From Desulfotalea sp. (GTDB lineage: Bacteria; Desulfobacterota; Desulfobulbia; Desulfobulbales; Desulfocapsaceae), in contig NVXR01000015.1 of NCBI GenBank assembly GCA_002733995.1, positions 1-64,000 on the forward strand: a stretch of 64,000 bases of DNA, given 5' to 3'. The translations under genes and the position numbers were made by a program. Numbering within the stretch: position 1 is the first letter of the stretch; every line of letters starts with the position of its first letter. The notes under the pieces are model-generated. The model was not told the origin of the DNA, did not search any database, and worked only from the letters and a program-made list of their open reading frames with translations. Below are positions 1 through 9,218 of the stretch, one piece after another.

Positions 1-839
1 ACAACCCGTTGTTTGTCACTGAGTTCAGCCTTTTCATTAGCCGGTACTGGAACTCGTAATCCACCCGCAAAACAAACAAAGGTCAAGCCATCTTGTTTTT
101 CAACGGTACACTCCAAAAGATTCATTGGAGGGGTGCCGATAAACCCGGCCACAAAAACATTAACAGGTGTTAAAAACAGTTCCAACGGTGTTCCCACCTG
201 CTCGATATAGCCATCTTTAAGAACAACAATTCTATCGGCAAGTGTCATCGCCTCAACTTGATCATGGGTCACATACACCATGGTCGACTGCACCCGTTGA
301 TGGAGCATTTTGATTTCCGCCCGCATCTGCAGACGAAGCTTCGCATCAAGGTTAGACAACGGCTCATCAAATAGAAAGACCGAAGGCTTGCGAACCATAG
401 CTCGTCCCATGGCCACGCGCTGTCTCTGCCCACCTGACAGTTCATGGGGCTTACGTTGCAAGAAGTCTCCTAAACCAAGAATCTTCCCTACATTTTCTAC
501 ACGCTCCTGAATTTCTTTTTTTGGCGTTTTTTGCTGTTTGAGACCAAATGCCATATTTTCATAGACATTCATATGGGGGTAGAGGGCGTAATTCTGAAAA
601 ACCATGGCAAGCCCCCGATCCTTGGGCATCACATCGTTGATCACCTTACCATCCATAGCAATAGTGCCCTCAGATATTTCTTCGAGCCCCGCAATCATAC
701 GCAGGAGCGTGGACTTCCCACACCCGGAAGGGCCTACTAGCACAAGAAATTCCTTGTCTGCAATGTCAAGATCAATTCCATGGATGACTTCAACCTTATC
801 GTACCGCTTTATAACATTTCTAAATCGTAATTCTGTCAT
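1..839 (-). CDS. ugpC: ABC transporter ATP-binding protein UgpC, partial (3' end outside window)
   Basis: The reading frame is open from ATG (complement of 837-839) to the left edge, so about 279 N-terminal residues are visible of a family that usually has about 350-360; it is missing from the ORF track because it has no stop here. It shows Walker [10 protein letters not shown] (residues 36-44), the Q-loop [11 protein letters not shown], the signature LSGGQRQR (about 134-141), Walker B FLFDEP and the H-loop THDQVEAM, and then enters the MalK/UgpC regulatory domain. It should power import of sn-glycerol-3-phosphate from the cytoplasmic face of UgpAE. The gene is divergent from ugpBAE across a 386-bp gap, an arrangement that supports UgpC over a generic sugar MalK. 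A MalK paralogue remains possible. Confidence 0.88.
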   Translation of the reverse strand, partial: MTELRFRNVIKRYDKVEVIHGIDLDIADKEFLVLVGPSGCGKSTLLRMIAGLEEISEGTIAMDGKVINDVMPKDRGLAMVFQNYALYPHMNVYENMAFGLKQQKTPKKEIQERVENVGKILGLGDFLQRKPHELSGGQRQRVAMGRAMVRKPSVFLFDEPLSNLDAKLRLQMRAEIKMLHQRVQSTMVYVTHDQVEAMTLADRIVVLKDGYIEQVGTPLELFLTPVNVFVAGFIGTPPMNLLECTVEKQDGLTFVCFAGGLRVPVPANEKAELSDKQRV

Positions 840-1225
840 TTTTGTAGCCACCGTTATGCTATAATCATAAAAATTGTAGTTAATTTTGCTTACTCTCAAA
901 AAACATTAAATGGTAAAAGAGTACAGCACTTTTGTAAACAATATTTTAACTCATCAGCGAACACCATCCTATCCTAGGGTAACCACTGCACTGTAACTGT
1001 TGATCATTGCTGCAAACCCGTTCAAATAGAACTTCGACGCGGACGCATGCTCTTCAAGAAGGCCACAATAGGCCGTGTTCCTGCCCTGAAGAATAATTAC
1101 ACTATGTTTTAACTTGACTCTCAATCCATTTCCTACTATCAGGTCTGATAAGTTATTAGCTTTTTTTTCTATTTTGGCACCCTTTTTCAGGGGGTATTTG
1201 TTAAAATTACTTTGGAGGGAACACC
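840..1225. promoter_or_regulatory. Divergent ugpC / ugpB intergenic region
   Basis: This 386-bp AT-rich gap lies between two divergent starts and must hold both promoters. I see no convincing -35/-10 pair with good spacing; TTGACT (1114-1119) and TACTAT (1134-1139) are only 14 bp apart. A strong Shine-Dalgarno (TTGGAGGGAA) precedes ugpB. ORFs listed on either strand here (969-1286 minus, 1114-1314 plus) have no recognisable content. Confidence 0.5.
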
Positions 1226-2554
1226 ATGAAATTAAATCGATTGGCAGTAATTGCTGTTGTGGGAATCTGCCTAAGCTTTCCCGCATCGGTATTTGCAGAG
1301 CCTGTCACCATTAACTGGTGGCATGCGATGAGAAGTGCCAGAGGTAAAGTTGTTGATACAATGATTCAGAAGTTCAACGAATCTCAATCAGAATACGTTG
1401 TTGTTGGCACCAATAAAGGTAATTATGATGAAACAATGAATGCGGGTGTTGCTGCCTTCAGGGCACACAAGCAACCACACATTCTCCAGGTGTTCGAGGT
1501 TGGAACCCAGACCATGATGCAGTCCGGTGCAATATATCCTGTATACCAGCTTATGGCAGATACCGGAAACGCCATTGACTGGTCCAATTATCTCCAGGCC
1601 GTAATCTCTTATTATATGGATGCTGACGGCAATTTGATGTCAATGCCATTCAACTCATCCACACCAATCATGTATTACAACCTCTCCATGTTTGAGAAAG
1701 CGGGCATAGCACCGTTATCAAAAACTGAGGCAATCACATGGGACGAACTTGGAGAAATCACCAAAAAACTCATCGATGCCGGAATCGCCCCACACGGGCT
1801 AGTTACTGCGTGGCAATCATGGACCCAAGTTGAGAACTACAGCGCCATCCACAACATTCCATTTGCCAGCAAATCAAATGGTTACAAAGGACTTGATTGT
1901 GAGCTCACGATCAACAATCCAATGCTTGTACACCACATTGAACGACTCAAAACATGGGCCGACGACAAACGCTTCATGTACGGTGGTCAGAAATATCAGG
2001 GTCCAAAATCCGCATTTATTTCTCAAAATGCTGCTATCTATATCGACTCTGTAAGTGGCATCGCTAAACTTAAAAAAGCTGTACACGATTTCAAATGGGA
2101 CGCTGCCCCCCTACCTGTTGAAGCATCAATGAAATCCCCGCAAAATAGTATCATCGGCGGCGCTTCTCTCTGGGTTCTTACCGGTCATACCGAAAAAGAA
2201 TACGAAGGTGTTGCTGCATTTTTGAATTTTCTTGCAAGCAACGACATGCAAAGTTACTGGCACAAAGAGACCGGATACTTCCCTATCACTCTTAATGCTT
2301 ATAACCAACTCAAAGAAGAAGGTTATTACAAAGAAAACCCACTGCAAGCAATTGGTATTGACCAACTTAACCGTACAGTACCAACTGAGATTTCACGGGG
2401 CTTACGTTTAGGTTACTTTGTTCAGATCAGAAACATCATCAACGAAGAACTTGAGCTTGTATGGAACGGGAAGAAAACTCCACAGGAAGCATTGGACAAT
2501 GCTGTTAAAAGAAGCAACATCCAACTCCGTACATTTGAAAAGACCTATAATTAA
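1226..2554 (+). CDS. ugpB: sn-glycerol-3-phosphate ABC transporter substrate-binding protein UgpB
   Basis: The 442-residue protein is close to the family's usual length (about 438). It has a Sec signal peptide (MKLNRLAVIAVVGICLSFPA) with probable cleavage after VFA near residue 24, so the mature protein is periplasmic. The mature N-terminus (ITINWWHAM-like start, GNYDETMNAG, QVFEVGTQTMM, PFNSSTPIMYYN) matches the UgpB branch of family 1 solute-binding proteins. It captures glycerol-3-phosphate or glycerophosphodiesters for UgpAE. The ATG has a near-perfect Shine-Dalgarno (GGAGGG, about 8 bp upstream). It is first in ugpBAE, and an inverted repeat just after its stop probably raises its dose over the permeases. 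Confidence 0.95.
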   Translation: MKLNRLAVIAVVGICLSFPASVFAEPVTINWWHAMRSARGKVVDTMIQKFNESQSEYVVVGTNKGNYDETMNAGVAAFRAHKQPHILQVFEVGTQTMMQSGAIYPVYQLMADTGNAIDWSNYLQAVISYYMDADGNLMSMPFNSSTPIMYYNLSMFEKAGIAPLSKTEAITWDELGEITKKLIDAGIAPHGLVTAWQSWTQVENYSAIHNIPFASKSNGYKGLDCELTINNPMLVHHIERLKTWADDKRFMYGGQKYQGPKSAFISQNAAIYIDSVSGIAKLKKAVHDFKWDAAPLPVEASMKSPQNSIIGGASLWVLTGHTEKEYEGVAAFLNFLASNDMQSYWHKETGYFPITLNAYNQLKEEGYYKENPLQAIGIDQLNRTVPTEISRGLRLGYFVQIRNIINEELELVWNGKKTPQEALDNAVKRSNIQLRTFEKTYN

Positions 2555-2568
2555 TTAGGTAACACAAG

Positions 2569-2589
2569 AGCCCCTTGTTTCAAGGGGCT
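2569..2589 (+). terminator. Intra-operon stem-loop between ugpB and ugpA
   Basis: AGCCCCTTG-TTT-CAAGGGGCT forms a perfect 9-bp stem with a 3-nt loop, followed by TTTACT. It starts 14 bp after the ugpB stop. Its short T-run suggests a leaky terminator or a 3'-end stabiliser. Such hairpins after binding-protein genes commonly keep the binding protein in excess over the membrane subunits. The ORF-track TTG start for ugpA lies inside this stem, which argues against that start. Confidence 0.75.
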
Positions 2590-2607
2590 TTTACTGAGCT
2601 TTGTGAT

Positions 2608-3498
2608 ATGATTAAACGATCGACCTTCAAATCCTCATATCTGCCGTATCTTCTGATACTCCCCCAGATTATTGTAACCCTAACATTCTTTTACTGGCCG
2701 GCGCTGCAGGGACTGATCCAATCCTTTTTCCTCAGTGATCCGTTTGGTAGAAGCAATAAATTTGTATGGTTTTATAACTATATAGAGATATTCACAGACC
2801 CATTATATCTCAAGTCAATCCTGATAACATTTACCTTTAGTATTGCTGTTGCATCTGTATCTATTGCACTCGGCCTTTTTATCGCGACGATGGCAAACAG
2901 AGCGCTCAAGGCCACAGCATTAGTCAGAACGCTTTTGATCTGGCCCTACGCCGTTGCTCCAGCAATATCCGGTGTCCTTTGGCTTTTTCTTCTCCATCCG
3001 TCGTATGGTGTTGTTGCCCTTGCTCTCAATTCCACGCTGGGCCTGGACTGGAATCCTGTGTTAAAAGGTGATCATGCTATGATTATGATTACCATCGCTG
3101 CCGCCTGGAAACAGATCAGTTACAATTTTGTTTTTTTTATGGCAGGCCTGCAAGCGGTGCCCAAATCGCTCATTGAAGCCGCCGCAATTGATGGTGCAAG
3201 TCCCCTGAAAAGATTCTGGGCGATCACCTTCCCTCTCCTGTCTCCGACCTTTTTCTTTTTGTCGGTTATGAATATCGTATATTCATTCTTTGAAACATTT
3301 GGCGTGATCCATACAGTAAGTCAGGGTGGCCCTGGAGGCTCAACGAACATCCTCGTATACAAGGTGTACCAGGACGGCTTTGTTGGCCTGAATCTCGGCT
3401 CCTCTTCAGCACAATCCGTTGTGCTCATGTTGCTGATTGTCGTTATTACGGTTCTACAGTTTAGATACGTTGAGAAAAAAGTTCAATACACAGGTTAG
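2608..3498 (+). CDS. ugpA: sn-glycerol-3-phosphate ABC transporter permease UgpA
   Basis: A 296-residue inner-membrane permease, nearly the length of E. coli UgpA (295). I chose ATG 2608 (MIKRSTFKSSYLPYLLILPQ) rather than the TTG at 2575 in the ORF track, because the TTG sits inside the hairpin and because UgpA proteins begin just before the YLPYLLxxPQ segment. Six membrane segments can be seen, with the EAA loop EAAAIDGASPLKRFWAITFP that contacts UgpC. The C-terminal part (SQGGPGGSTNILVYKVYQDGF) is typical of the family. It pairs with UgpE, whose gene starts 5 bp after this stop. Confidence 0.93.
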   Translation: MIKRSTFKSSYLPYLLILPQIIVTLTFFYWPALQGLIQSFFLSDPFGRSNKFVWFYNYIEIFTDPLYLKSILITFTFSIAVASVSIALGLFIATMANRALKATALVRTLLIWPYAVAPAISGVLWLFLLHPSYGVVALALNSTLGLDWNPVLKGDHAMIMITIAAAWKQISYNFVFFMAGLQAVPKSLIEAAAIDGASPLKRFWAITFPLLSPTFFFLSVMNIVYSFFETFGVIHTVSQGGPGGSTNILVYKVYQDGFVGLNLGSSSAQSVVLMLLIVVITVLQFRYVEKKVQYTG

Positions 3499-3503
3499 GC
3501 GCT

Positions 3504-4424
3504 ATGGTTGAAAAAACCCCCTTTTTAGATTCTTTCACATACATCTTTTTGATGGTAGGTATCCTCATTGTAGGGTTCCCTATGATCTACAGTCTGATAG
3601 CCGCGACACTCTCCTTAGAGGAAGTGTCTAGGGTTCCCATGCCGCTCATCCCCGGCGATCAGTTTCTCGTCAATATGACGGAGGCGTGGACAAGGGGCAA
3701 CCTGGGCAGTCAAATATTTAACTCCTTTATAATGGCAACAGGAATTACCATTGGTAAAATCACCATATCTATTATTGGTGCCTTTTCCATTGTATACTTT
3801 GACTACCGCCTCAGATTCCTTGCTTTTGCCTCGGTGTTTTGTACTCTGATGTTGCCGGTGGAAGTAAGAATCATGCCAACCTACGAGGTCGCGGCCAATG
3901 TACTGAGACCAATGCAGGCAGTTTGGGATGTACTACATCTCAACGGTGTCGTCTCCTGGTTTACCGGCAATGACTTCCATATGACTCTTAATTGGTCGCT
4001 GCTAGACAGCTACACCGGTCTTATACTGCCACTCATTGCATCCGCCACCTGTACCTTTTTATTCAGACAATTCTTTCTAACGATCCCCGAAGAACTCTGT
4101 GAGGCCGCGAAGATGGATGGTGCAACTCCAATGACGTTTTTTTGGAAGATACTACTGCCACTGTCCACCACCAACATTGCAGCACTGATTGTGATTGAAT
4201 TTGTCTATGGATACAACCAGTATCTCTGGCCACTACTGATCACCACAAATCCAGATATGACAACAGCAGTAATCGGCCTGCAAGATCTCATTCCCCAGGC
4301 GGATGACCTTCCAGAATGGAACGTTGCCCTAAGCGGTGCCCTGCTGGTCATGATGCCACCTATCCTGGTTGTATTATCAATGCAACGCTGGTTCGTAAAA
4401 GGACTCATTGAAAAAGAGAAGTAA
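3504..4424 (+). CDS. ugpE: sn-glycerol-3-phosphate ABC transporter permease UgpE
   Basis: A 306-residue permease and partner of UgpA. The EAA loop reads EAAKMDGATPMTFFWKILLP, and LMLPVEVRIMPTYEV and FVYGYNQYLWPLL are characteristic of UgpE. It is about 25 residues longer than E. coli UgpE. The extra length falls in one place, roughly residues 133-165, between the PVEVRIMPTYEV helix and the LLDSYTGLILPL helix, and would lie in an extracytoplasmic or loop position. The gene follows ugpA by 5 bp and ends the operon at a strong terminator. Function is well supported; the role of the insertion is unknown. Confidence 0.93.
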   Translation: MVEKTPFLDSFTYIFLMVGILIVGFPMIYSLIAATLSLEEVSRVPMPLIPGDQFLVNMTEAWTRGNLGSQIFNSFIMATGITIGKITISIIGAFSIVYFDYRLRFLAFASVFCTLMLPVEVRIMPTYEVAANVLRPMQAVWDVLHLNGVVSWFTGNDFHMTLNWSLLDSYTGLILPLIASATCTFLFRQFFLTIPEELCEAAKMDGATPMTFFWKILLPLSTTNIAALIVIEFVYGYNQYLWPLLITTNPDMTTAVIGLQDLIPQADDLPEWNVALSGALLVMMPPILVVLSMQRWFVKGLIEKEK

Positions 4425-4441
4425 AGGTAAAGAAATGAACG

Positions 4442-4479
4442 ACAAAGCCCGGCCCACTGAGAAGTGAGTCGGGCTTTGT
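4442..4479. terminator. Bidirectional terminator between ugpE and the hybrid kinase
   Basis: ACAAAGCCCG (4442-4451) pairs with CGGGCTTTGT (4470-4479), a 10-bp perfect stem with further pairing inside (CACT/AGTG around a GAGA loop). It lies between convergent genes, 17 bp after the ugpE stop, and can serve both strands. Confidence 0.85.
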
Positions 4480-4539
4480 TGCTGAGTCAACTTTTTAGCG
4501 TTACTCCGCTATCCAGATTTCGTATTGTAAGGCAGCATT

Positions 4540-6564
4540 TCAACAGGCCGAACCCGCATCACTCTCCCCAAGCACCTTGTGTAAACTCTCTCCAAGACGA
4601 TCAACAGAATACGGTTTTACAATAAAGTCTGCCACCCCAAGAGAGTATGCTTCCTCGATTGAGGCCTCTCCTGAATAACCACTTGCAATGATAGCTTTCT
4701 GCTTGGGTTTAAACTCTAACACCCTTCTAAAAGTCTCTAGACCGCTCATTCCCGGATCCATAAGCATATCAAGTATAATAATGTCGACTGTATTTTTAGC
4801 TAAAAATTCGATGGCACCTTCACCGCTTGACAGCGTTATCGACTTGTAACCCAAATGGTTTAGAATATCCGCCGCAATGAGGCGTTGCTCCCCAGAGTCA
4901 TCCACAACAAGAACAGTCTCCCCATTACCTTCTTTACGCAGTGGATCCAAATGCTTTTGAGGTCGTTCAGCCATTTTATCTATAGCGGGAAACATAAGTG
5001 TAAAAGTAGTACCAACCCCAACCGTGCTTTGAACATTTATAACACCCTCATGATCCTCAACAGTCCCCCAGACAACAGACATCCCGAGCCCCGTACCGCT
5101 TTTACCCATCACTTTACTGGAAAAAAACGGCTCAAATATCCTCTCCAAAGACTCACTAGCAATACCAACACCCGTATCTTCGACGGTCAACTTGATGTAA
5201 TTACCAGCCCTCCATTGGAGAAAGTTTGGAGGCCGACTACTCAGATAGATTTTTTCAAGACGTATAAAGATATCACCTTCATTCTGGATAGCCTCCATGG
5301 CATTGGTAATCAGATTCATCACTGTCTTTGACAGGTGTACCGGAGAGCCCTTAATAAAAAACGTTCCGTCCTGCAAAGGAAAATGTAGAGACACACCTAG
5401 ATGATTTTTCTGAAATTCTCTACACTCTAAACTGCCGAGATACTGCGCTATAAGCTCCTGGAAATCAAAGACTTCCTCCACCTTAACACCTCTTCTCGCA
5501 AGGGTGAGTAAATCCTGAACGATGGTGGCAGCCCTTCTACCCGAATCACGAATTGTCTCAAGCGGCTGTATAAAATTAGATTCCGGGGGAAGTTGTAAAA
5601 GCAGTAGATCTGGATAGGTCACAATTCCAGAGAGGATATTGTTCAAATCATGGGCAACCCCACCTGCGAGGGTTCCAATTGCCTCCATTTTTTCAGCATG
5701 AACAAGACGCTTTTGCATCTCTTTTCTTTCGTCAATTTCATGGGTTAATTGACTATTGGCAATTTCTAATTCTTTGGTCCTCACACTAACAAGATTCTGC
5801 AAATCATTTCTGTAATTTGCCAATTCATCGTCACGTTTACCGATGCCATCAAGCATACTGTTGAAGCCATCAACGAGGACGCCAATTTCATCATTATAAC
5901 TCTTTGCGACACTGACCCCATAGTTCTGGGTTTTGGACACCTCAACCATGGTCTTGGCAAGCTGAGTTATCGGGACCAGAATCACCTGATTAAGCCGCAT
6001 ACAAACGGTGGTGGCAACAAAGAGAAGCAGCATGCTAAAGGAGGTCATGAAAATCGCGTAATACCGCAACTGTTCGTTCAGAGAGCTTAAATCTACTCGC
6101 AGTACAATGTGACCGATGACCTTACCACTAAGTTTAATCTCCTGAACGGTGGTAAACCAGGAGGCATTAAATGTGATATCTGGTCTGAGTTGCTCCTGGG
6201 CATAGGTTGCAGGAAACCAAACTGTGGAGTCATTGCTCCAGTAGCCGGAATGTACATAGCGAGAGAACAATTCACCATCTCTACAGTACAGTACAGCCTC
6301 CAGGATATCTGTTTCAGCCTTTAATGTGAAAAGGATCTCTTTAGCTGTTACCTGATCTTGAAACGAAAGGGCTGCTGTTAAATTTTCACCAATAATGGTT
6401 GCCAAAACCATGCTGTTGTTTTGTGATTTAGCCCGATAACTAAAAGTTTTTTCAACAATCACTCCACCAACCATTACAGCCATCAACAGAGCGGAGGTGA
6501 AGAGAACAATAAAAGCCAGTTTCTTTTTGACGGGCCAGTCCCCATATTTCTTCAATCGTAACAT
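4540..6564 (-). CDS. Hybrid sensor histidine kinase (CHASE8-like / HAMP / HisKA / HATPase / receiver)
   Basis: A 674-residue membrane kinase. TM1 is about residues 16-36, followed by a CHASE8-like periplasmic domain (SMVLATIIGENLTAALSFQD), TM2 about 170-188, HAMP about 190-245 and a coiled coil. The HisKA H-box GTLAGGVAHDLNNILSG carries the phospho-acceptor His305; an HATPase domain (ILNAMEAIQNEG-type N-box, VEDTGVGIA, GTGLGMSVV) and a C-terminal receiver with acceptor Asp599 follow. The ATG has a GGAG 6 bp upstream and lies 3 bp after the yfiR-like stop, so the two are translationally linked. With the YfiR-like protein and TonB receptor it forms one transcription unit. The input signal is unknown; by analogy with YfiR/YfiN the small periplasmic protein may gate this kinase. 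Confidence 0.9.
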   Translation of the reverse strand: MLRLKKYGDWPVKKKLAFIVLFTSALLMAVMVGGVIVEKTFSYRAKSQNNSMVLATIIGENLTAALSFQDQVTAKEILFTLKAETDILEAVLYCRDGELFSRYVHSGYWSNDSTVWFPATYAQEQLRPDITFNASWFTTVQEIKLSGKVIGHIVLRVDLSSLNEQLRYYAIFMTSFSMLLLFVATTVCMRLNQVILVPITQLAKTMVEVSKTQNYGVSVAKSYNDEIGVLVDGFNSMLDGIGKRDDELANYRNDLQNLVSVRTKELEIANSQLTHEIDERKEMQKRLVHAEKMEAIGTLAGGVAHDLNNILSGIVTYPDLLLLQLPPESNFIQPLETIRDSGRRAATIVQDLLTLARRGVKVEEVFDFQELIAQYLGSLECREFQKNHLGVSLHFPLQDGTFFIKGSPVHLSKTVMNLITNAMEAIQNEGDIFIRLEKIYLSSRPPNFLQWRAGNYIKLTVEDTGVGIASESLERIFEPFFSSKVMGKSGTGLGMSVVWGTVEDHEGVINVQSTVGVGTTFTLMFPAIDKMAERPQKHLDPLRKEGNGETVLVVDDSGEQRLIAADILNHLGYKSITLSSGEGAIEFLAKNTVDIIILDMLMDPGMSGLETFRRVLEFKPKQKAIIASGYSGEASIEEAYSLGVADFIVKPYSVDRLGESLHKVLGESDAGSAC

Positions 6565-6567
6565 GAT

Positions 6568-7140
6568 TTACTCCACAACTCTGGCCAAGCGTAGAAGCTT
6601 TGCACTCATACTGAGTCCCGCCTGCTGCACTCTCTTATAATCAACCTCTATCTGTATCTTTTTATTTTGACGCAGGAGGCTTACCATTCCACCTCGATTG
6701 ATAAAATCTTCTCCATCAGACACTGTCAAGATGGGAAGATCTGCTATTTTAGCCTTTATTTTTTCCCAGTCACCTTTGGCTTCCTTTGTGACGAAAAGAA
6801 TCCTGCACAAGGCCGTAATGTCATCCGGATCATTAATTCGAGAGACAACTAACTCCCTACCATCTTTTGTTTCTGTCTCCACCGTCTGCTGTAGAACCGC
6901 TTGGAATGACACACTCCCGTACACACCTATATTAAATGTTGATGCACCCTGGACAATAGAATTGGGCCAGGTAACGAAATGGGCCAGATTATACAAAAAT
7001 ACGGATTTTATCTGGTCTTCAAAAACATCCTGTGCCACACTCCTGTTGACGAGTGAAAAAACACCACAAACCAACACCATCCCCATGGCACACAAACGAA
7101 GTTTATGGTTAAATTTATTGTACAAAAAAACAGCGAGCAT
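6568..7140 (-). CDS. YfiR / DUF4154 family periplasmic protein
   Basis: A 190-residue protein with an N-terminal signal segment (LRLCAMGMVLVCGVFSL, cleavage near SVAQ). The mature start IKSVFLYNLAHFVTWP, then FNIGVYG and the late segments ILTVSDGEDFINRGGMV and IQIEVDYKRVQQAGLSMSAKLLRLARVV match the YfiR (DUF4154) family closely. YfiR in Pseudomonas represses the diguanylate cyclase YfiN from the periplasm. In deltaproteobacteria the family often sits between a TonB receptor and a CHASE8 kinase, as here. A Shine-Dalgarno TAAGG is about 8 bp upstream. It probably relays an envelope signal to the kinase encoded 3 bp downstream. Confidence 0.88.
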   Translation of the reverse strand: MLAVFLYNKFNHKLRLCAMGMVLVCGVFSLVNRSVAQDVFEDQIKSVFLYNLAHFVTWPNSIVQGASTFNIGVYGSVSFQAVLQQTVETETKDGRELVVSRINDPDDITALCRILFVTKEAKGDWEKIKAKIADLPILTVSDGEDFINRGGMVSLLRQNKKIQIEVDYKRVQQAGLSMSAKLLRLARVVE

Positions 7141-7166
7141 AATCGGGCCTTACTTTATAAAAGATT

Positions 7167-9218
7167 CTAAAACCAGAATGTTGTCTTAAACCAATAGATT
7201 CGAGGTACTTCAGAGGCGACAATATTCGACAAGCTATTAAAGAATTCCTGGTGCGTCGGACCAAAAAGGTTTTCTCCGCCCAGGGTAAAACGTAAACTAT
7301 CCGAGGCTTGCCAACTGAGCTGCATATCAATCCGAATATAAGAATCAATTTCTCCAGCACCAATATCGCTCACATAGTACAACTCAGAGTTAAGAGAGAT
7401 ATCTGGGCGAAGGTCCCAATAGTATCGAAGCTTAAACTGATGTCTCGGTGCATACTCTCCACTTTTCAATTTTTTTCCAGCAAGGGCTGAACCGGATTTA
7501 AAGTCGAGATTCAGATCAATATAAGAGTAGGAGCCCATGAACTTCAAGTTATCCAGGGGTTGCCATGTACTTTGGATCTCTATACCGTACGACTCTCCTT
7601 GCGCTTCATTTTCAAATCGTGCTGGCATTACCAAATACGCTGTCTCTCCTGACTCATAATATGTCTTGTTCTGCGGCTCTAATGTGCGAAGCTTGTCATA
7701 GTCATTAAAATATGTCGTCACATCAAAGGAAAGCGAGCGCCGTACCCGCCATCGATAGCCCAACTCATAGGCGATCAATATTTCGGAATCAAAGCTGTCA
7801 CTGCCTTCAAGCCGTTGCACTACAAGATTACCCTGTCCATCAACTTTCGTTCCAAGGTTTACAGAGACATCAGCTTCCACTCTTGATGGGGTTCGAACTG
7901 CTCTGGATACCGCCGCCCAAATGAGTTGATTAGGGGTCGGTTGCAGACGAAGTTTAATACTTGGCTGCACCTCAAGTCCTGTGTAATCATTATGCTCAAG
8001 TTTTGTCCCGAGGGTGACCCAAGCAAAATCGTCTACAATATTGATATCATCTTGTAGAAAAGTACTCCACAGTTGATCGGAATTACTTGCAGGATCAAAG
8101 CTTATCGTTACAGTGCCTTGTAAATCATCATGGGTCCATCTATAACCAGCCCCCCAGACGATATCATGATTGTCCCATATACTTAATTGATTCTTGAAAT
8201 CAATATCTATAGTATCTCTTGCTTCTGTGAAGATAACGTTGTTTCTATCACCACGATCATAATACACCTGCAGGGTTGTATTTGATTGATCAGAAAACCT
8301 ATGCTCCCAAGAACCAAGAATATGCCCACCACTATATGTCTCAGTAACTCCTGCAGTGCGGATAAATGGTGGGGAAAGATACCCAGTGAGAATGGCTTCA
8401 AAATCAGCCTCTCCGTCAAAGCCCCCCCCCTGTAAAGACATGATATTATGGGACGAAGGCTGACTGTCTATACGAAATCCAGCCCGTAAAGACCTAGAAC
8501 TATCATGGGCGTCTTCTGTTTCCAGTCCATCAAAAGGTGCCCTATCATAGCCCTTTGCGTACAAACGATAGGTCACGCTCTCGTTTAAAGTGCCCCCATA
8601 ACGAGCGGAGACATCAGGCTGGTCAAAGTTACCGATACTGACCGACAGAAATCCACCTTGGGTGTCAGAACTGTTTTTGGTTATTATATTAATGACACCA
8701 TTGACAGCATTAGAGCCCCACACGGTCGCACCGGGGCCACGGATAACTTCAATACGCTTGATGTCCTGCATGACAATATCCAGAGAATTCCAGTGAACAC
8801 CAGAATAAAGAGGTGTATACATGGTCCGGCCATCCACCAGAACCAATAATTTGGTCTCAAAATACTCATTGAACCCCCGGGAACCGATGGCATAACGAGA
8901 ACCATCTATACTGGAGACATCAAGACCCGGGACCATGCGCAAGGCCTCAGGAATGCTGCGCACCCCCGTGCGCTCAATATCTTCTGCTGTAATAACAGAA
9001 ACAGCTGCGGCGGCGGTGAAAAGAGATTCGGACCTTTTTGATACCGAGGTGATTTCTGCCTGCAGAAGGTCTTCAAAGGAAAGGCCTTTCAAGTATCGCA
9101 ATGTCTCTCGCTGACAACACACAGCAGACACAGCTGTTGGCGATATTATTTGACTCATTAGCAAAAAGACCAATGCGACTCCAACTGAATCCTTACATTT
9201 AATCTGTTTTTTAATCAT
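7167..9218 (-). CDS. TonB-dependent outer-membrane receptor
   Basis: A 683-residue receptor with a signal peptide (DSVGVALVFLLMSQIISPTA), a region resembling a TonB box/linker (LSFEDLLQAEITSVSKRSE), and a plug domain containing SVITAEDIERTGVRSIPEAL and VIRGPGATVWGSNAVNGVINI. A 22-strand-type barrel follows, ending in the aromatic outer-membrane signature YWFKTTFWF. This subclass (SVSKR... SIPEALR.VPG) is common in deltaproteobacteria beside YfiR-like proteins and kinases rather than beside siderophore genes. The substrate is not apparent. It is the first gene of the three-gene minus-strand unit, 26 bp before the YfiR-like gene. Confidence 0.92.
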   Translation of the reverse strand: MIKKQIKCKDSVGVALVFLLMSQIISPTAVSAVCCQRETLRYLKGLSFEDLLQAEITSVSKRSESLFTAAAAVSVITAEDIERTGVRSIPEALRMVPGLDVSSIDGSRYAIGSRGFNEYFETKLLVLVDGRTMYTPLYSGVHWNSLDIVMQDIKRIEVIRGPGATVWGSNAVNGVINIITKNSSDTQGGFLSVSIGNFDQPDVSARYGGTLNESVTYRLYAKGYDRAPFDGLETEDAHDSSRSLRAGFRIDSQPSSHNIMSLQGGGFDGEADFEAILTGYLSPPFIRTAGVTETYSGGHILGSWEHRFSDQSNTTLQVYYDRGDRNNVIFTEARDTIDIDFKNQLSIWDNHDIVWGAGYRWTHDDLQGTVTISFDPASNSDQLWSTFLQDDINIVDDFAWVTLGTKLEHNDYTGLEVQPSIKLRLQPTPNQLIWAAVSRAVRTPSRVEADVSVNLGTKVDGQGNLVVQRLEGSDSFDSEILIAYELGYRWRVRRSLSFDVTTYFNDYDKLRTLEPQNKTYYESGETAYLVMPARFENEAQGESYGIEIQSTWQPLDNLKFMGSYSYIDLNLDFKSGSALAGKKLKSGEYAPRHQFKLRYYWDLRPDISLNSELYYVSDIGAGEIDSYIRIDMQLSWQASDSLRFTLGGENLFGPTHQEFFNSLSNIVASEVPRIYWFKTTFWF

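Noticed and set aside
1114-1139. ugpB promoter TTGACT/TACTAT
   Set aside because: Spacing is 14 bp, too short for a sigma-70 promoter.
2575-2607. TTG start for ugpA
   Set aside because: It lies inside a perfect hairpin, and the family N-terminus starts at ATG 2608.
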